Shown: positions 1 to 8,887, counted from the stretch's first letter. The stretch is DNA of 64,000 bases from Pseudomonadota bacterium (GCA_023423975.1 JAFAEO010000053.1:62001-126000), one strand, 5' to 3'. Program-made: numbers and translations. Notes: generated by a model not told the origin, from the letters alone.

Positions 1-1
1 C

Positions 2-460
2 TATATCGCTGCCAAAGGCACGCGCAGCAGGGGCTACGATCTTGAGCTGTCGGGCGAACCGCTGACCGGCTGGAATGTGATGACAAGCCTGACGCACTGG
101 ACAGCAAGCGATGGCAATGGCAATGTGGTCCAGTCCAACCAGCCACGTACGCTATTCAAATTATTTACCACCTACCAGCTTGCAGGGCGTTTGCACGGCT
201 TGACGTTGGGAGGCGGCCTGACCTGGCAGAGCAGCAATTACACCCTGGGCAGGGGGCCCAACGGGCCGGAGCGAGTATCGCAGAGTTCCTATGCACTGGT
301 GGACCTGATGGTGCGCTACCAATTCAATGATCGCACATCGTTACAGGTCAATCTCAATAACCTGTTCAACAAGAAATACTACGACCAGATCGGTTTTTAC
401 AACCAGGGTGCATGGGGCGCGCCCCGCCATGCGATGGCAACGCTCAGCTACAAATATTGA
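2..460 (+). CDS. TonB-dependent siderophore receptor, C-terminal part (5' end outside window)
   Basis: The reading frame is open from base 2 and encodes the last 152 residues of an outer-membrane TonB-dependent receptor, which takes up ferric siderophores across the outer membrane. What is visible is the final set of beta strands of the barrel: alternating hydrophobic and polar residues, the family-typical NNLFNKKYYDQIGFYNQGAW segment, and a terminal aromatic residue (SYKY) as needed for Bam-dependent insertion. The end (GAPRHAMATLSYKY) follows the FpvA/FhuE pattern. The plug domain and start lie outside the window. A second receptor follows on the same strand, so this is an iron-uptake locus. 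Family assignment is firm; the siderophore cannot be told. Confidence 0.9.
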   Translation, partial: YIAAKGTRSRGYDLELSGEPLTGWNVMTSLTHWTASDGNGNVVQSNQPRTLFKLFTTYQLAGRLHGLTLGGGLTWQSSNYTLGRGPNGPERVSQSSYALVDLMVRYQFNDRTSLQVNLNNLFNKKYYDQIGFYNQGAWGAPRHAMATLSYKY

Positions 461-782
461 ATCTGGCGTGCTCCTCTTTGTTTGGCGCAGGCGCTAAGTT
501 GAGTAATGCTATTTCAGTCACGGCCTTTTCCCCTAGCCGTGAAATCGGCTTGATGCCATTGCAAAGCCGGGACGTGATGGGGTTGGGTTCCGGTTCCTCG
601 GTGTTACGGATACCGCAGGACTGAACCTGGTTTAAGCGCTGGAACGCCGTTAGGAATGCCAGGTCGACGGTGCAAATGGCATTACACCTACGCTGGCCCG
701 CCAATCACATTTATCATGTGACTGTCTTATTTTTGCCTCAGATGTCAGTGTATTACGCTCAAATTTAAATAAAAACTGTTAT

Positions 783-797
783 TGAGAATGATTCTGA
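783..797. promoter_or_regulatory. Fur box (iron-responsive operator)
   Basis: The sequence TGAGAATGATTCTGA matches the 7-1-7 Fur consensus TGATAATNATTATCA at 12 of 14 defined positions and lies in AT-rich DNA upstream of the receptor gene starting at 1155. Iron-replete Fur would repress that gene. The distance to the start (about 360 bases) implies a long leader or an intervening remnant. Confidence 0.7.
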
Positions 798-999
798 TTA
801 TAATTACATTTTATAATAAATCGATAGCGTTCAAGAGCAACCTCGGTCGTCACTCATTTAGATGACTACAGCGCAATCTATCCCGGCAACGATCAGTAAC
901 CTGACGCCGATCTTTGCGTTACTCACGACCGGTGCAACCTCGTTTATAGCGCAAACTCCCATCGAATAAACAGCGTCGCACACAGTGCGGGGCAGTTGC

Positions 1000-1090
1000 G
1001 TGGCTATCGATCTTACATGGGCATACTCCATGGTGCGCGGGACTTGCTTCGCAACACCATGACGACCCCGAGCTACAAATACCGAGCCTG
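1000..1090 (+). pseudogene. Relic of a TonB-receptor C-terminus
   Basis: In the frame of the downstream receptor but upstream of its start, the DNA can be read as a sequence containing HGARDLLRNTMTTPSYKY. This resembles the normal end of FpvA-type receptors (GxPRNxMLTLxYKY) and the end of the first receptor here (GAPRHAMATLSYKY, 418-457). Short nucleotide matches continue past the stop: ctacaaata is followed in both places by related DNA containing ctctttgtt or tctttgtta. It is probably a leftover of a third, deleted receptor or of a duplication. The similarity is short and judged by eye. Confidence 0.4.
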
Positions 1091-1154
1091 CCTGTCTTTG
1101 TTAAATGGATCAAGACAGTCAGTGCAGATTCAATCATTGGACTTACACCGGACT

Positions 1155-3338
1155 ATGAAAACAACTTCACGCCACTCCCCGTTATTGATGATGCGTGCCT
1201 TGCCGTTGGCGCTGCTTGCGTCTACGACTGCGCTGCATGCGCAGACCGTGTCGGCGCCAGCCGCCACCGAAGCAGCCCGGCTTGAGGCGATCAACGCGAC
1301 CGACGAGAATGTATCAGTATCGGCGCCTACGCCCGCGACCTATGCCGGTGGCCAGGTTGCGACGGGTGGCCAGGCTGGTATTCTTGGCAATGCAGACAAT
1401 ATGAGTTCGCCGTATATTATCAACAGCTATACCTCGAAATTGATTGAAGACCAGCAGGCTCGTACGCTGGGAGACGCAATCAAGAACGATCCTACCGTGC
1501 AGGTTGGCAACGGTTATGGTAATTTTGCCGAAACCTTTGTGATACGAGGCTTTCCGCTGAATAATGACGATCTTGCCTTCAACGGACTCTATGGCATTCT
1601 GCCGCGTCAGGTACTGCCAACAGAAATGATCGAGCGTGTGGAAATCTTCAAGGGCGCAAGTGCTTTTCTTAATGGTGCAGCTCCGGGCGGTAGCGGCTTG
1701 GGTGGTTTGATCAACATCCAGCCCAAGCGCGGTACCGATGAGCCGCTGACCCGGCTCAATGTCGACTATACCGGACGGGGGCAAGTGGGCGGCGGTGTGG
1801 ATTTCGGCCGTCGCTGGGGTGATGCCGGCCAGTTCGGGATCCGTGTGAACGCCGCCCATCGCGATGGGGAGATGTCCACCAGGGATGCCGATGCCAGGAC
1901 CTCTGTGCTCACGCTTGGGCTGGATTATCGTGGTGAACGGTTGCGCGCGTCTCTGGATGTGGGCTATCAGAATGTTCGCTTTGATCAGGCCCGCCCGACC
2001 ATCACGCTGACCGGGGACGGTGTGCCTGATGCACCGTCCAACAGCGTCAATTATGCCCAGCGCTGGGCTTGGTCGAAATTGGAAAGCACCTATGCCGTTG
2101 CCCGGGCTGAATATGATCTAAGTGAAAACTGGATGGCCTACGCCGCCATCGGCACCAGTCGCGACAAGGAAGACGGGCTGTATGCAGGGGCCAAGGTCAA
2201 TGGCGCTGGCATCGGAGCGCATAGTCCGTTGCGCACGCCCTATGAGCGCGATACCGTGACGGGCGAAGTCGGCTTGCGGGGACGTTTTGCGACCGGTTCC
2301 GTGGGCCATCAGGTCAATCTTGGCATTTCGGCCTTGCGTTCAAGTAATCACAGTGCTTATCAATTTTTTGCCAGCCAGGATCGGGATATATTCAATCCGA
2401 TAGCGTCTCCATATCCGGACCAGATCACATTATCGGGCGGCGATATTGATAATCCCGGTAAAGTGGATCGTTCCATCTTGCGCAGTATCGCCTTGTCCGA
2501 TACGCTATCGTTCCTGGACGAACGTATTCTGTTGACGCTGGGCGTGCGCCATCAGAACCTGCGCTATACAGCCTATGATTACACGGGAGCTGCTTCGTCA
2601 GACTACGACAAATCGATTATTACGCCATTTGTCGGTATTGTCTTCAAACCACTGCGTAACGTATCACTCTATGCCAATTATATCGAGGGCCTGACGCGTG
2701 GCGAGACGGCGCCGCTGACAGCAAACAACCGTAATGAGGTCTTCAAGCCCGCGCGTACCAAGCAGATAGAGGCCGGCATCAAAGTGGATATGGGCGATTA
2801 TGGCGCCAGCCTGGCGGCCTTTCAGATTGAAAAACCCGAGTTCTATCTGGACAGCGAGACCAATGTTTTTGGTGCCGCTGGTGAACAACGCAACCGGGGT
2901 ATCGAGTTCAGTGTTTACGGCCAGCCCGCTGAAGGGATCAGGCTTATCGGTGGCATTACCTTCATGAATGCCCGCCTGCAGAAAACTCAGGATGGCCTCA
3001 ATGATGGCAATCATGCGCCGGGCGTGCCCCGAGTGCAGGCCACAATGGGCGCAGAATGGGATCCTGCTTTTGCACCTGGCCTGACACTGCAGGGTTATGT
3101 AACCCGTCGCAGCAAGCAATATGTCAACAAGGATAACGAGGGCACCATTGCTGCGTGGACGCGTGTGGATCTGGGCGCACGATACACGACAAAACTGGCT
3201 GGGAAAGACACGACCTTCCGTTTCGGGGTCGATAACGTGTTCAATAAGCGTTACTGGGCAACGGTTGCACCGCAGTTTGGTCAGCTCACGGCAGGCAATG
3301 GCCGAACCGTGAAAGCGTCTGTATCGCTGTCCTTCTAG
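1155..3338 (+). CDS. TonB-dependent siderophore receptor
   Basis: A 727-residue outer-membrane receptor for a ferric siderophore, energised by TonB-ExbB-ExbD. The chosen ATG gives a signal peptide with a basic start (MKTTSRHSP), a hydrophobic core and a cleavage site near ALHAQ; the frame extends upstream only through non-ATG starts and relic sequence. The plug domain follows (DAIKNDPTVQVGNGYGNFAETFVIRGF and the VEIFKGASAFLNGAAPGGSG-like stretch), then the 22-strand barrel. It ends in a phenylalanine (KASVSLSF), normal for outer-membrane barrels. There is no extended N-terminal signalling domain of the FecA/FpvA kind, so it probably does not drive its own sigma factor. A Fur box lies upstream. 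The ligand is unknown. Confidence 0.92.
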   Translation: MKTTSRHSPLLMMRALPLALLASTTALHAQTVSAPAATEAARLEAINATDENVSVSAPTPATYAGGQVATGGQAGILGNADNMSSPYIINSYTSKLIEDQQARTLGDAIKNDPTVQVGNGYGNFAETFVIRGFPLNNDDLAFNGLYGILPRQVLPTEMIERVEIFKGASAFLNGAAPGGSGLGGLINIQPKRGTDEPLTRLNVDYTGRGQVGGGVDFGRRWGDAGQFGIRVNAAHRDGEMSTRDADARTSVLTLGLDYRGERLRASLDVGYQNVRFDQARPTITLTGDGVPDAPSNSVNYAQRWAWSKLESTYAVARAEYDLSENWMAYAAIGTSRDKEDGLYAGAKVNGAGIGAHSPLRTPYERDTVTGEVGLRGRFATGSVGHQVNLGISALRSSNHSAYQFFASQDRDIFNPIASPYPDQITLSGGDIDNPGKVDRSILRSIALSDTLSFLDERILLTLGVRHQNLRYTAYDYTGAASSDYDKSIITPFVGIVFKPLRNVSLYANYIEGLTRGETAPLTANNRNEVFKPARTKQIEAGIKVDMGDYGASLAAFQIEKPEFYLDSETNVFGAAGEQRNRGIEFSVYGQPAEGIRLIGGITFMNARLQKTQDGLNDGNHAPGVPRVQATMGAEWDPAFAPGLTLQGYVTRRSKQYVNKDNEGTIAAWTRVDLGARYTTKLAGKDTTFRFGVDNVFNKRYWATVAPQFGQLTAGNGRTVKASVSLSF

Positions 3339-3379
3339 GCTCGCGTATTGTTGGATAAATCATGCGCCGATTGCGTACT

Positions 3380-3889
3380 TCACAAGGGGCGTTTGCCGGC
3401 GAAGCGCACCATGAGCAGCTCGTCGCTATAGCCTGTTTCATCCTTGAGTGATTTGGGTTCTTTGCCATAGATCGCAAAGCCCGCCTGCTGGTATAACGTC
3501 AGTGCAGGGGTGTTTGCCGCCGTCACGGACAGGGTAACCTGCTCATAATGGCAGTCGGCATACGCCAGAAGGTGGTTCAGCAACGCCGGTGCAATGCCCT
3601 GGCCTCGCGCGCGTGTCGCAACGAAGACGCCCCAGACGTAACCTTTATGTTGCTCGCGAACGCCAAGCCGGGGCGCCAGCCCAGCAGTGCCTACAATAGC
3701 GCCGTTTTTGCGCGCAGCCCACACTTTGCTGGTCTGCAGTCGTTCCTGAAAAAAGGCCAGCGGTTGCGTTGATTCCGCTGCATGACTGGAGCCAAAGGCT
3801 TGCGGCGCGCTTTGCAATGCAGCCAGACGAAACTGGCGAAAGGCAGCGGCATCATCGGCATCAAGTATTACTATTTCAATTGAATCCAT
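3380..3889 (-). CDS. GNAT family N-acetyltransferase
   Basis: A 169-residue acetyl-CoA-dependent N-acetyltransferase of the GNAT fold. Motif A, which binds the acetyl-CoA pyrophosphate, is visible as VWGVFVATRARGQGIAPALL (R/QxxGxG/A pattern) near residues 88-107. It is followed by the VTLSVTAANTPALTLYQQAGF helix-strand segment typical of the C-terminal half, where the asparagine and tyrosine are conserved. The start begins MDSIEIVILDADDAAAFRQF, a normal first strand and helix. The substrate cannot be predicted. It stands alone, convergent with the upstream receptor, and the ribosome-binding site is weak. Confidence 0.88.
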   Translation of the reverse strand: MDSIEIVILDADDAAAFRQFRLAALQSAPQAFGSSHAAESTQPLAFFQERLQTSKVWAARKNGAIVGTAGLAPRLGVREQHKGYVWGVFVATRARGQGIAPALLNHLLAYADCHYEQVTLSVTAANTPALTLYQQAGFAIYGKEPKSLKDETGYSDELLMVRFAGKRPL

Positions 3890-4192
3890 ATTTCATCTGT
3901 GAAGGCAAGAATGTCCTTTGCCGATCATACTGCAGATGTGATTCGGATGTATTTGATCGGTCTTCGCGTCCTTAGGGTGGAAGATCGTGGCGGGACTGCG
4001 CAGGCGGTCGGCAATCGCTTCATGCGACCATCTATTCACCCTGGCGTGGGCAAATGCAATCAGCATGGCAGGTGTGGCTGCCCGGCCTTCGGCAGGATCG
4101 ACGTCGCCCATATTACCGGGCGACCGGAACAATCTATATCACAGTGGCCATGGCCATCAGCTGCCGGCTGGCGGTCAGTGTTTGTGTTGCTG
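3890..4192. other. Intergenic region, no gene seen
   Basis: About 300 bases between two minus-strand genes. Open frames here are short and look like chance. I see no strong hairpin or repeat. It should contain the promoter of the acetyltransferase gene. Confidence 0.5.
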
Positions 4193-5131
4193 TCAGATCG
4201 TATTCAGGGGGATCTTCAGGTAGCGAACGCCATTATGTTCAGGCTCAGGCAACTTGCCGCCACGTACATTCACCTGTATGGACGGCAAGAGTAGTTTTGG
4301 CGTGGACAGGGTCGCATCGCGCCGGGTGCGCATTGCCACAAATTCGGATTCGGATATGCCTTCATGGACATGGATATTTTGCTTGCGTTCTGCTTCAATA
4401 GTGGTTTCCCACGCAAACACATCCCGGCCCGGCGCCTTGTAGTCATGGCACATGAATACCCGCGCCTGACCTGGCAGGCGAAGCAGGCGTTGAATCGAGC
4501 GATACAGGGTACGGGCATCACCACCGGGAAAATCACAGCGAGCAGTCCCGTAATCGGGCATGAACAAGGTATCGCCGACGAACACGCAATCGCCGATGAC
4601 ATAGGCCAGACAGGCTGGCGTATGGCCTGGAACGTGCAGTACCGTGGCAGGCAGGCTGCCGATCTGGAAAGATTCTCCGTCCTCGAACAAATGGTCAAAG
4701 TCATCCGCGTTGCCGCGTTGTGTACCTTGTGTATTGTAGATGTCCGCAAAAGTAGTCTGGACCTGGCCAATGTGCTTGCCTATGGCCAGTTGCCCGCCCA
4801 GTTGCGAGGCCAGAATCGGCGCAGCCGACAGATGGTCAGCATGTGCGTGGGTTTCCAGTAGCCATTGCACTTGTAATTGACGAGAGCGAACGTAATCGAT
4901 GATAGGCTGCACCGATGCGGCCGAGGTTCTGCCCGAGGCTGCGTCGTAATCGAGCACGCTGTCGATCACAGCACAATGCGAATCATTGGGCGCATGCACA
5001 ACATAGCTGATCGTGTTGGTCGCTTCATCAAAAAAGCTTTCAACGACAGGAATGAGCATGGGATGGTGACGGGTGTCGGCTATTTGCTGCGATGCCTTCT
5101 GGCACGCCGGATCATGAGAGCGGTCTGACAT
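4193..5131 (-). CDS. MBL-fold metallo-hydrolase, persulfide dioxygenase-like
   Basis: A 312-residue metallo-beta-lactamase-fold protein. The metal motif THAHADH (H95, H97, D99, H100) is intact, with further ligands in the GHTPACLAY and HDYKAPGRD segments. The long single-domain layout and the motifs following HADHLSAA resemble the ETHE1/Blh group of non-haem iron persulfide dioxygenases, which oxidise glutathione persulfide in sulfide detoxification; other glyoxalase-II-like roles remain possible. The ATG at 5131 is preceded by GGAG about 8 bases upstream, which supports the 312-residue form; a second ATG sits at codon 25. A perfect 7-base inverted repeat lies about 30 bases upstream. No rhodanese or sulfide:quinone reductase gene is adjacent. 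Confidence 0.82.
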   Translation of the reverse strand: MSDRSHDPACQKASQQIADTRHHPMLIPVVESFFDEATNTISYVVHAPNDSHCAVIDSVLDYDAASGRTSAASVQPIIDYVRSRQLQVQWLLETHAHADHLSAAPILASQLGGQLAIGKHIGQVQTTFADIYNTQGTQRGNADDFDHLFEDGESFQIGSLPATVLHVPGHTPACLAYVIGDCVFVGDTLFMPDYGTARCDFPGGDARTLYRSIQRLLRLPGQARVFMCHDYKAPGRDVFAWETTIEAERKQNIHVHEGISESEFVAMRTRRDATLSTPKLLLPSIQVNVRGGKLPEPEHNGVRYLKIPLNTI

Positions 5132-5486
5132 AGCGGGCTCCGGGGTACAGGATGAAAAGAACTTTTAATTACTAAAAGTAATAAATATATATTCATTTAT
5201 CATAACAAAATTCTGGATAAACGTCATGCGGATCCGATGACAGTATGACTGACAAGCAAATGATTGGGGACACAACAAGCCGGCAGGCAAGGCGTGCCCA
5301 AGTAGATAATCGGTTATGCCCCTCGGCCAACGCAAGTCGAAATCGCTTGTCGATCCGGCAAGTCACAGCCGCACAAGAAGCGTAATCTGAAGTGGACTTA
5401 CCGTTTACCGTTTACTGTTTGCAGGCGCTTTGCACGCGAAGGCCTGACGAGCTCAAGCCGATGACGCCATAGGGACCCGGCGATCC
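5132..5486. other. Promoter region of the MBL-fold hydrolase gene
   Basis: A 355-base gap. A perfect inverted repeat, ACTTTTA (5161-5167) and TAAAAGT (5173-5179), lies just upstream of the hydrolase start in very AT-rich DNA and is a candidate operator, for example for an ArsR-type sulfide sensor (inference). A small tandem repeat of accgttt occurs near 5400-5420. No gene is seen. Confidence 0.5.
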
Positions 5487-6290
5487 CTAGGGTGTAGCGG
5501 TGGCGGCAGTTGCGGGCGCCGGGGTGTTGCCAGGCGCCTGATCGGACAAGGCAGGGGGCGTATAGCGTTGCATGCTAAGGTGCCTGCCATGCCAGACGTG
5601 GACACTACCTACTATCAGGAGGGTTGCCACAATCGGGATAAGAAAAGCGCCGGCAGTTAAAGCATGTGTTTTGCCGGCGCGGTAACGTGCGCCGGCGATG
5701 CATAGTATCAACGTACTGACAAGAATGCCGCCAAGCACATCTGAAAACCAGTGTGCGCCAAGATAGACGCGTGACATAGCGATAAGGAGCGCGAATCCCA
5801 TTGCGCAGCATACGGTGACGATTCGGGCCGCCCGTTTTTCAATGCAGGGATAAACCAGGATGCAAAGCAGACCGTACAGTACGATATTGCTTGTTGTATG
5901 GCCGCTGGGAAAGGAATAGGCGCTCCAGCCGGAGTACATCATGTCTCCTGGTCGGGCGCGGACGATGGCTGCCTTGATGCTGGTGTTAATAACAGCGGAG
6001 CTGATGATGGTCAGTACCCAGTAACCAGCCGTGCGCCAGGATTTGCGAACCAGCAGCCAGAGCGCCACAACGCTGGTGATGACGGTCACCATGAGCGTAT
6101 CGCCCAACTGTGTGACAGTAATCAATATGTCGTCCAGCCAGGATGTACGCAATAGTTGCAGTTGCCGGTAGATGGCCTGATCGGCGGCGAACAGCCGGCC
6201 ATCAATGCGTACATTGATCAGAATCAGAAGAAACAGGGCACAGGCCAGGGCAGCAAGATAATAGGGCCAGTACGAGCGGTTACGAATCAT
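5487..6290 (-). CDS. PAP2-family membrane phosphatase
   Basis: A 267-residue integral membrane phosphatase of the PAP2 superfamily, acting on lipid phosphates such as phosphatidic acid, phosphatidylglycerophosphate or undecaprenyl pyrophosphate at the periplasmic face. All three catalytic motifs are present in order: KAAIVRARP (KX6RP), SFPSGHTT (PSGH) and SRVYLGAHWFSDVLGG (SRX5HX3D). About six hydrophobic helices flank them. The C-terminal tail is Pro/Ala/Thr-rich and probably disordered. Start choice is uncertain: ATG at 6290 or 6305, or TTG at 6332, none with a strong ribosome site. It is divergent from ivy. Confidence 0.88.
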   Translation of the reverse strand: MIRNRSYWPYYLAALACALFLLILINVRIDGRLFAADQAIYRQLQLLRTSWLDDILITVTQLGDTLMVTVITSVVALWLLVRKSWRTAGYWVLTIISSAVINTSIKAAIVRARPGDMMYSGWSAYSFPSGHTTSNIVLYGLLCILVYPCIEKRAARIVTVCCAMGFALLIAMSRVYLGAHWFSDVLGGILVSTLILCIAGARYRAGKTHALTAGAFLIPIVATLLIVGSVHVWHGRHLSMQRYTPPALSDQAPGNTPAPATAATATP

Positions 6291-6403
6291 GGTATACGGT
6301 GACATGCAATAGAACTTTGGGTTGAATGACAAACCGAGGCTTGTCCAATTGAAGCGACTGAAGATAAAATCATACCTGTTTCAACCGCTGAACAGGGTGC
6401 AGT

Positions 6404-6850
6404 ATGCGTCATTCCACATTCAAATCCTTTCTGCTTGCGACATTGGGAAGTCTTGCTTTTGCCGGGCAGGTTTATGCGACCAATGTCTATCCGACTGACC
6501 TGGCAAAACAGGAGCCGCGGGTAGCCAGCGCATTTGCAGGCCTCACAAAAACACTGGTGCGCGAGCATGCATGGGTAAAAGACTTTGGCGTGATGACGCC
6601 CGTTGAAGAAACAACACTGAACAATGAAAATTATGTGCGTCTGTCGGGTTGCAAACCGCATGATTGTCCGTCAGAAAAGTATGTAGTGCTGGTTTCTAAA
6701 AAAGACAACCATGCCGTAGGTGCATTTTTAATGAACCGGCAAGCGGCTGCGGGTGCTTTATCAGACAGCACGATTCATTGGCTTGGGCAACCCACGGATG
6801 AACAGGTTGCGCAATTGGCCGCTGCCTTGTTTCCCGCGTCAGACAGTTAA
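6404..6850 (+). CDS. ivy: Ivy family C-type lysozyme inhibitor
   Basis: A 148-residue periplasmic protein that inhibits C-type lysozyme and protects peptidoglycan. A signal peptide is clear (MRHSTFKSFLLATLGSLAFAGQ...YA, about 25 residues). The inhibitory loop CKPHDC (C83-C88) is intact; in E. coli Ivy this disulfide-closed loop inserts its histidine into the lysozyme active site. Length and layout agree with the family. It is convergent with a class C beta-lactamase gene and divergent from a PAP2 phosphatase, so it sits among cell-wall-related genes. Confidence 0.92.
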   Translation: MRHSTFKSFLLATLGSLAFAGQVYATNVYPTDLAKQEPRVASAFAGLTKTLVREHAWVKDFGVMTPVEETTLNNENYVRLSGCKPHDCPSEKYVVLVSKKDNHAVGAFLMNRQAAAGALSDSTIHWLGQPTDEQVAQLAAALFPASDS

Positions 6851-6898
6851 GCGGGTCGTTCGTGGTTTTGCAGTCGTGCCATGATATCAAATGACTAG

Positions 6899-6917
6899 CG
6901 GGCACCCGCGGTGCCCG
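6899..6917. terminator. GC-rich hairpin between convergent genes
   Basis: A perfect 7-base stem, CGGGCAC and GTGCCCG, with a 5-base loop between the convergent ivy and beta-lactamase genes. There is no T-run, so if it terminates transcription it is not a classical intrinsic terminator. Confidence 0.35.
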
Positions 6918-6984
6918 GTGCTGCTGCCTAGGCTGTGCAAGACATCGCTTAGTGCTTGTTGCTGAGCCGCTTGGTATTTTGCTC

Positions 6985-7015
6985 AGAATCCGCTTAGAAT
7001 CCGCTTAGAATCCGA
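6985..7015. repeat. 11-bp tandem repeat across the beta-lactamase stop codon
   Basis: The unit agaatccgctt occurs two and a half times in a row. It covers the last codons (Gly-Phe-stop on the minus strand), so the Gly-Phe-stop sequence is duplicated downstream of the true stop. It looks like replication slippage with no effect on the protein. Confidence 0.7.
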
Positions 7016-8151
7016 TGTGCGATTGCGATCCGGTCTGCGTTCGGGTAGTTTTTATTGGCCAGAATCACAATACCAAGCTTGCGTGCAGGAATAAAGGCCA
7101 CATAGCCGCCAAATCCGTTTGTGGACCCCGTTTTGTTTATCCATACATCGTCACGCGGTGCCATGGGCGGTACCAGCGCTTTTACAGGTTGCGGTTTCAG
7201 CGCAAAATCGGCAGAGTTGCCTTGCTGTAAAGACTCAAGTGTCACGGGGTATGGATATTGCTCCCAGATCAAATCCTGGGTCATGGCAGCTGTCTGGAAA
7301 TATCCTATATGGGTGTTCGTGACCGCTGCCTGCAAACGTTCATCCAGGTCTGTCATGTGCATATTGCTTTTGAGAAAGTGCACCATATCCGCGCTGGTCG
7401 ATTTTGCACCATAGGCCTGCGCCCACAGCATTGCCTTGCTTACCCTCGTCGGCGTATCCTGTTTGGTGTAGCCCTGAGCATAATCGGCCATCTTCTGTTC
7501 AGGAACATCAATATGCGTGTTGGTCAGTCCCAAGCCTGCATATATTTGTTTTTCCATCAAAGGTATGAAATCCTGGCCCATCGCCTTTGCAGTGATCAAC
7601 CCCAGCATGCCTATTCCCGGATTGGTGTAAGTCCTCTGCGTGCCTTTTGCAAACGGCGGTTTCCATTGCTGTAGATAGGACATCAGTTGCTCATTGTTCG
7701 TGATCTGTTCGGGCACCTGTAGCGGAAAGCCGCCGGGGGTATGGGTACCCAGTTGCATCAGGCTCACCGAGCCAAATTCGGTGCCCCGCATTTGCGGTAA
7801 ATGAGTAGCCACCGTATCGTTCAGCTTAAGATGCCCCGTAACCTGAGCATAGCTTGCCAGCGTCGCAGTAAAGGTTTTGCTGATCGAACCCAGTTCAAAA
7901 AGGGTGGATGAAGTGACGGCAGTTTCAGTTTTCTTTGAGGCAACGCCATAATTGAACAGATAGGTTTCCCCCTGCGCAATTACGCCAATTGCCATGCCGG
8001 GGATATTGTGCTTTTTCATCACAGGCATAACCGATGCATCTACCCGTTGTTTTATAGCAGTCTCATCTTGCGCGGCGTAGCCAGCCGTAGAGGCGAGCGC
8101 GCCTGTTATCAAAGTTAGTGCAACAAGTAATGGGGACAAAGAAGTGTTCAT
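6994..8151 (-). CDS. Class C (AmpC-type) beta-lactamase
   Basis: A 385-residue periplasmic serine beta-lactamase of the AmpC family. The ATG at 8151 gives a good signal peptide ending near GYAAQ; the longer frame uses only TTG and lacks a signal. Catalytic motifs are complete: SISK (S89-K92, nucleophile and base), YTN (Y175-N177, usually YAN or YSN) and KTG (K340-G342), plus the family signature FELGSISKTF. The omega-loop region GTHTPGGFPLQVPE is recognisable. No ampR-type LysR gene is adjacent, so inducible control of the usual kind is not evident here, and the ribosome site is poor, which hints at low expression. A related esterase or DD-peptidase role is less likely given the family-wide match. 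Confidence 0.9.
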   Translation of the reverse strand: MNTSLSPLLVALTLITGALASTAGYAAQDETAIKQRVDASVMPVMKKHNIPGMAIGVIAQGETYLFNYGVASKKTETAVTSSTLFELGSISKTFTATLASYAQVTGHLKLNDTVATHLPQMRGTEFGSVSLMQLGTHTPGGFPLQVPEQITNNEQLMSYLQQWKPPFAKGTQRTYTNPGIGMLGLITAKAMGQDFIPLMEKQIYAGLGLTNTHIDVPEQKMADYAQGYTKQDTPTRVSKAMLWAQAYGAKSTSADMVHFLKSNMHMTDLDERLQAAVTNTHIGYFQTAAMTQDLIWEQYPYPVTLESLQQGNSADFALKPQPVKALVPPMAPRDDVWINKTGSTNGFGGYVAFIPARKLGIVILANKNYPNADRIAIAHRILSGF

Positions 8152-8417
8152 GGGTGAAAGGATAGAAGTAATTGAAAATGGGAGGGTCTTGTATTGTCGC
8201 CCATGTGCTTGCGGCAGATAAGCCTGGATTGGTAACGAAATGCGAAAGCCGAGGCAGTGAGACAATTTTCGCTGACATGGTGCAGAACAAACCGTTCTGG
8301 GCGGTCATTATATTTCGAAACGAATGTCAACTTATTTCAGATCAAGGAGTTTTCAGTTGCAACCATGTACAGTTGAACCCGTACGTATGTATATCACCTA
8401 TCCATCGTACCCTTTGC

Positions 8418-8445
8418 CCTGGTCAGCAATGACCAGGTTTTTTTT
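8418..8445 (+). terminator. Strong intrinsic terminator with no obvious gene upstream
   Basis: A perfect 8-base stem, CCTGGTCA and TGACCAGG, closed by a GCAA (GNRA) tetraloop and followed directly by eight T. This is a textbook rho-independent terminator for plus-strand transcription. The nearest upstream plus-strand gene is ivy, over 1.5 kb away and beyond a minus-strand gene, so the terminator may end a small RNA starting around 8270-8340. Confidence 0.8.
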
Positions 8446-8887
8446 GCCATTGGTCTGGAGCAGTCTGTGGCAAAAGAGAAGAGCCGGCTTGAATCATTCT
8501 GCCTTCATCCGCTCCTGGAAAAGCACGAGACGGACGAAAAAGGATGAGAAGATGGGAATACGGGCTTATTCGGAAAATCCGATGCCTGGTCGATTGGGTG
8601 CCTCCAATATTATTTTTGAGGTTCCCGCAGCACATACCAACATAGAACTCGCAGCTAGCTTTTTTGTTTAGGCGCTCGTTAAACTGCCATGGTATTTAGG
8701 ATACGTAACGTGATGCTGGACTAGCGAGCTGAATAAAGGTGGCTTTCATACATTGCATATTTTTGCTTTATCGCCGGTTCTTTTTACTTTTATTAAAAAT
8801 GTCTTTTCAGATAAAAATATAGGGCCTGTTTATAAAATAATATAGCGACTCAATAGGCTTGTGAGTGTGTGGTATTTTACTGTAGCT

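Larger units (their letters stand above)
461..1154. other. Intergenic region with Fur box and receptor relic
   Basis: A 694-base stretch without a convincing gene between two TonB receptors. It holds a Fur-box-like palindrome at 783-797 and, at about 1000-1090, a degenerate copy of a receptor 3' end; both are listed separately. The segment around 740-830 is AT-rich and is the likely promoter of the downstream receptor. Confidence 0.6.

Noticed and set aside
5400..5420. accgttt tandem repeat as a CRISPR-like or iteron array
   Set aside because: Only about three short units with no spacers and no replication gene nearby.
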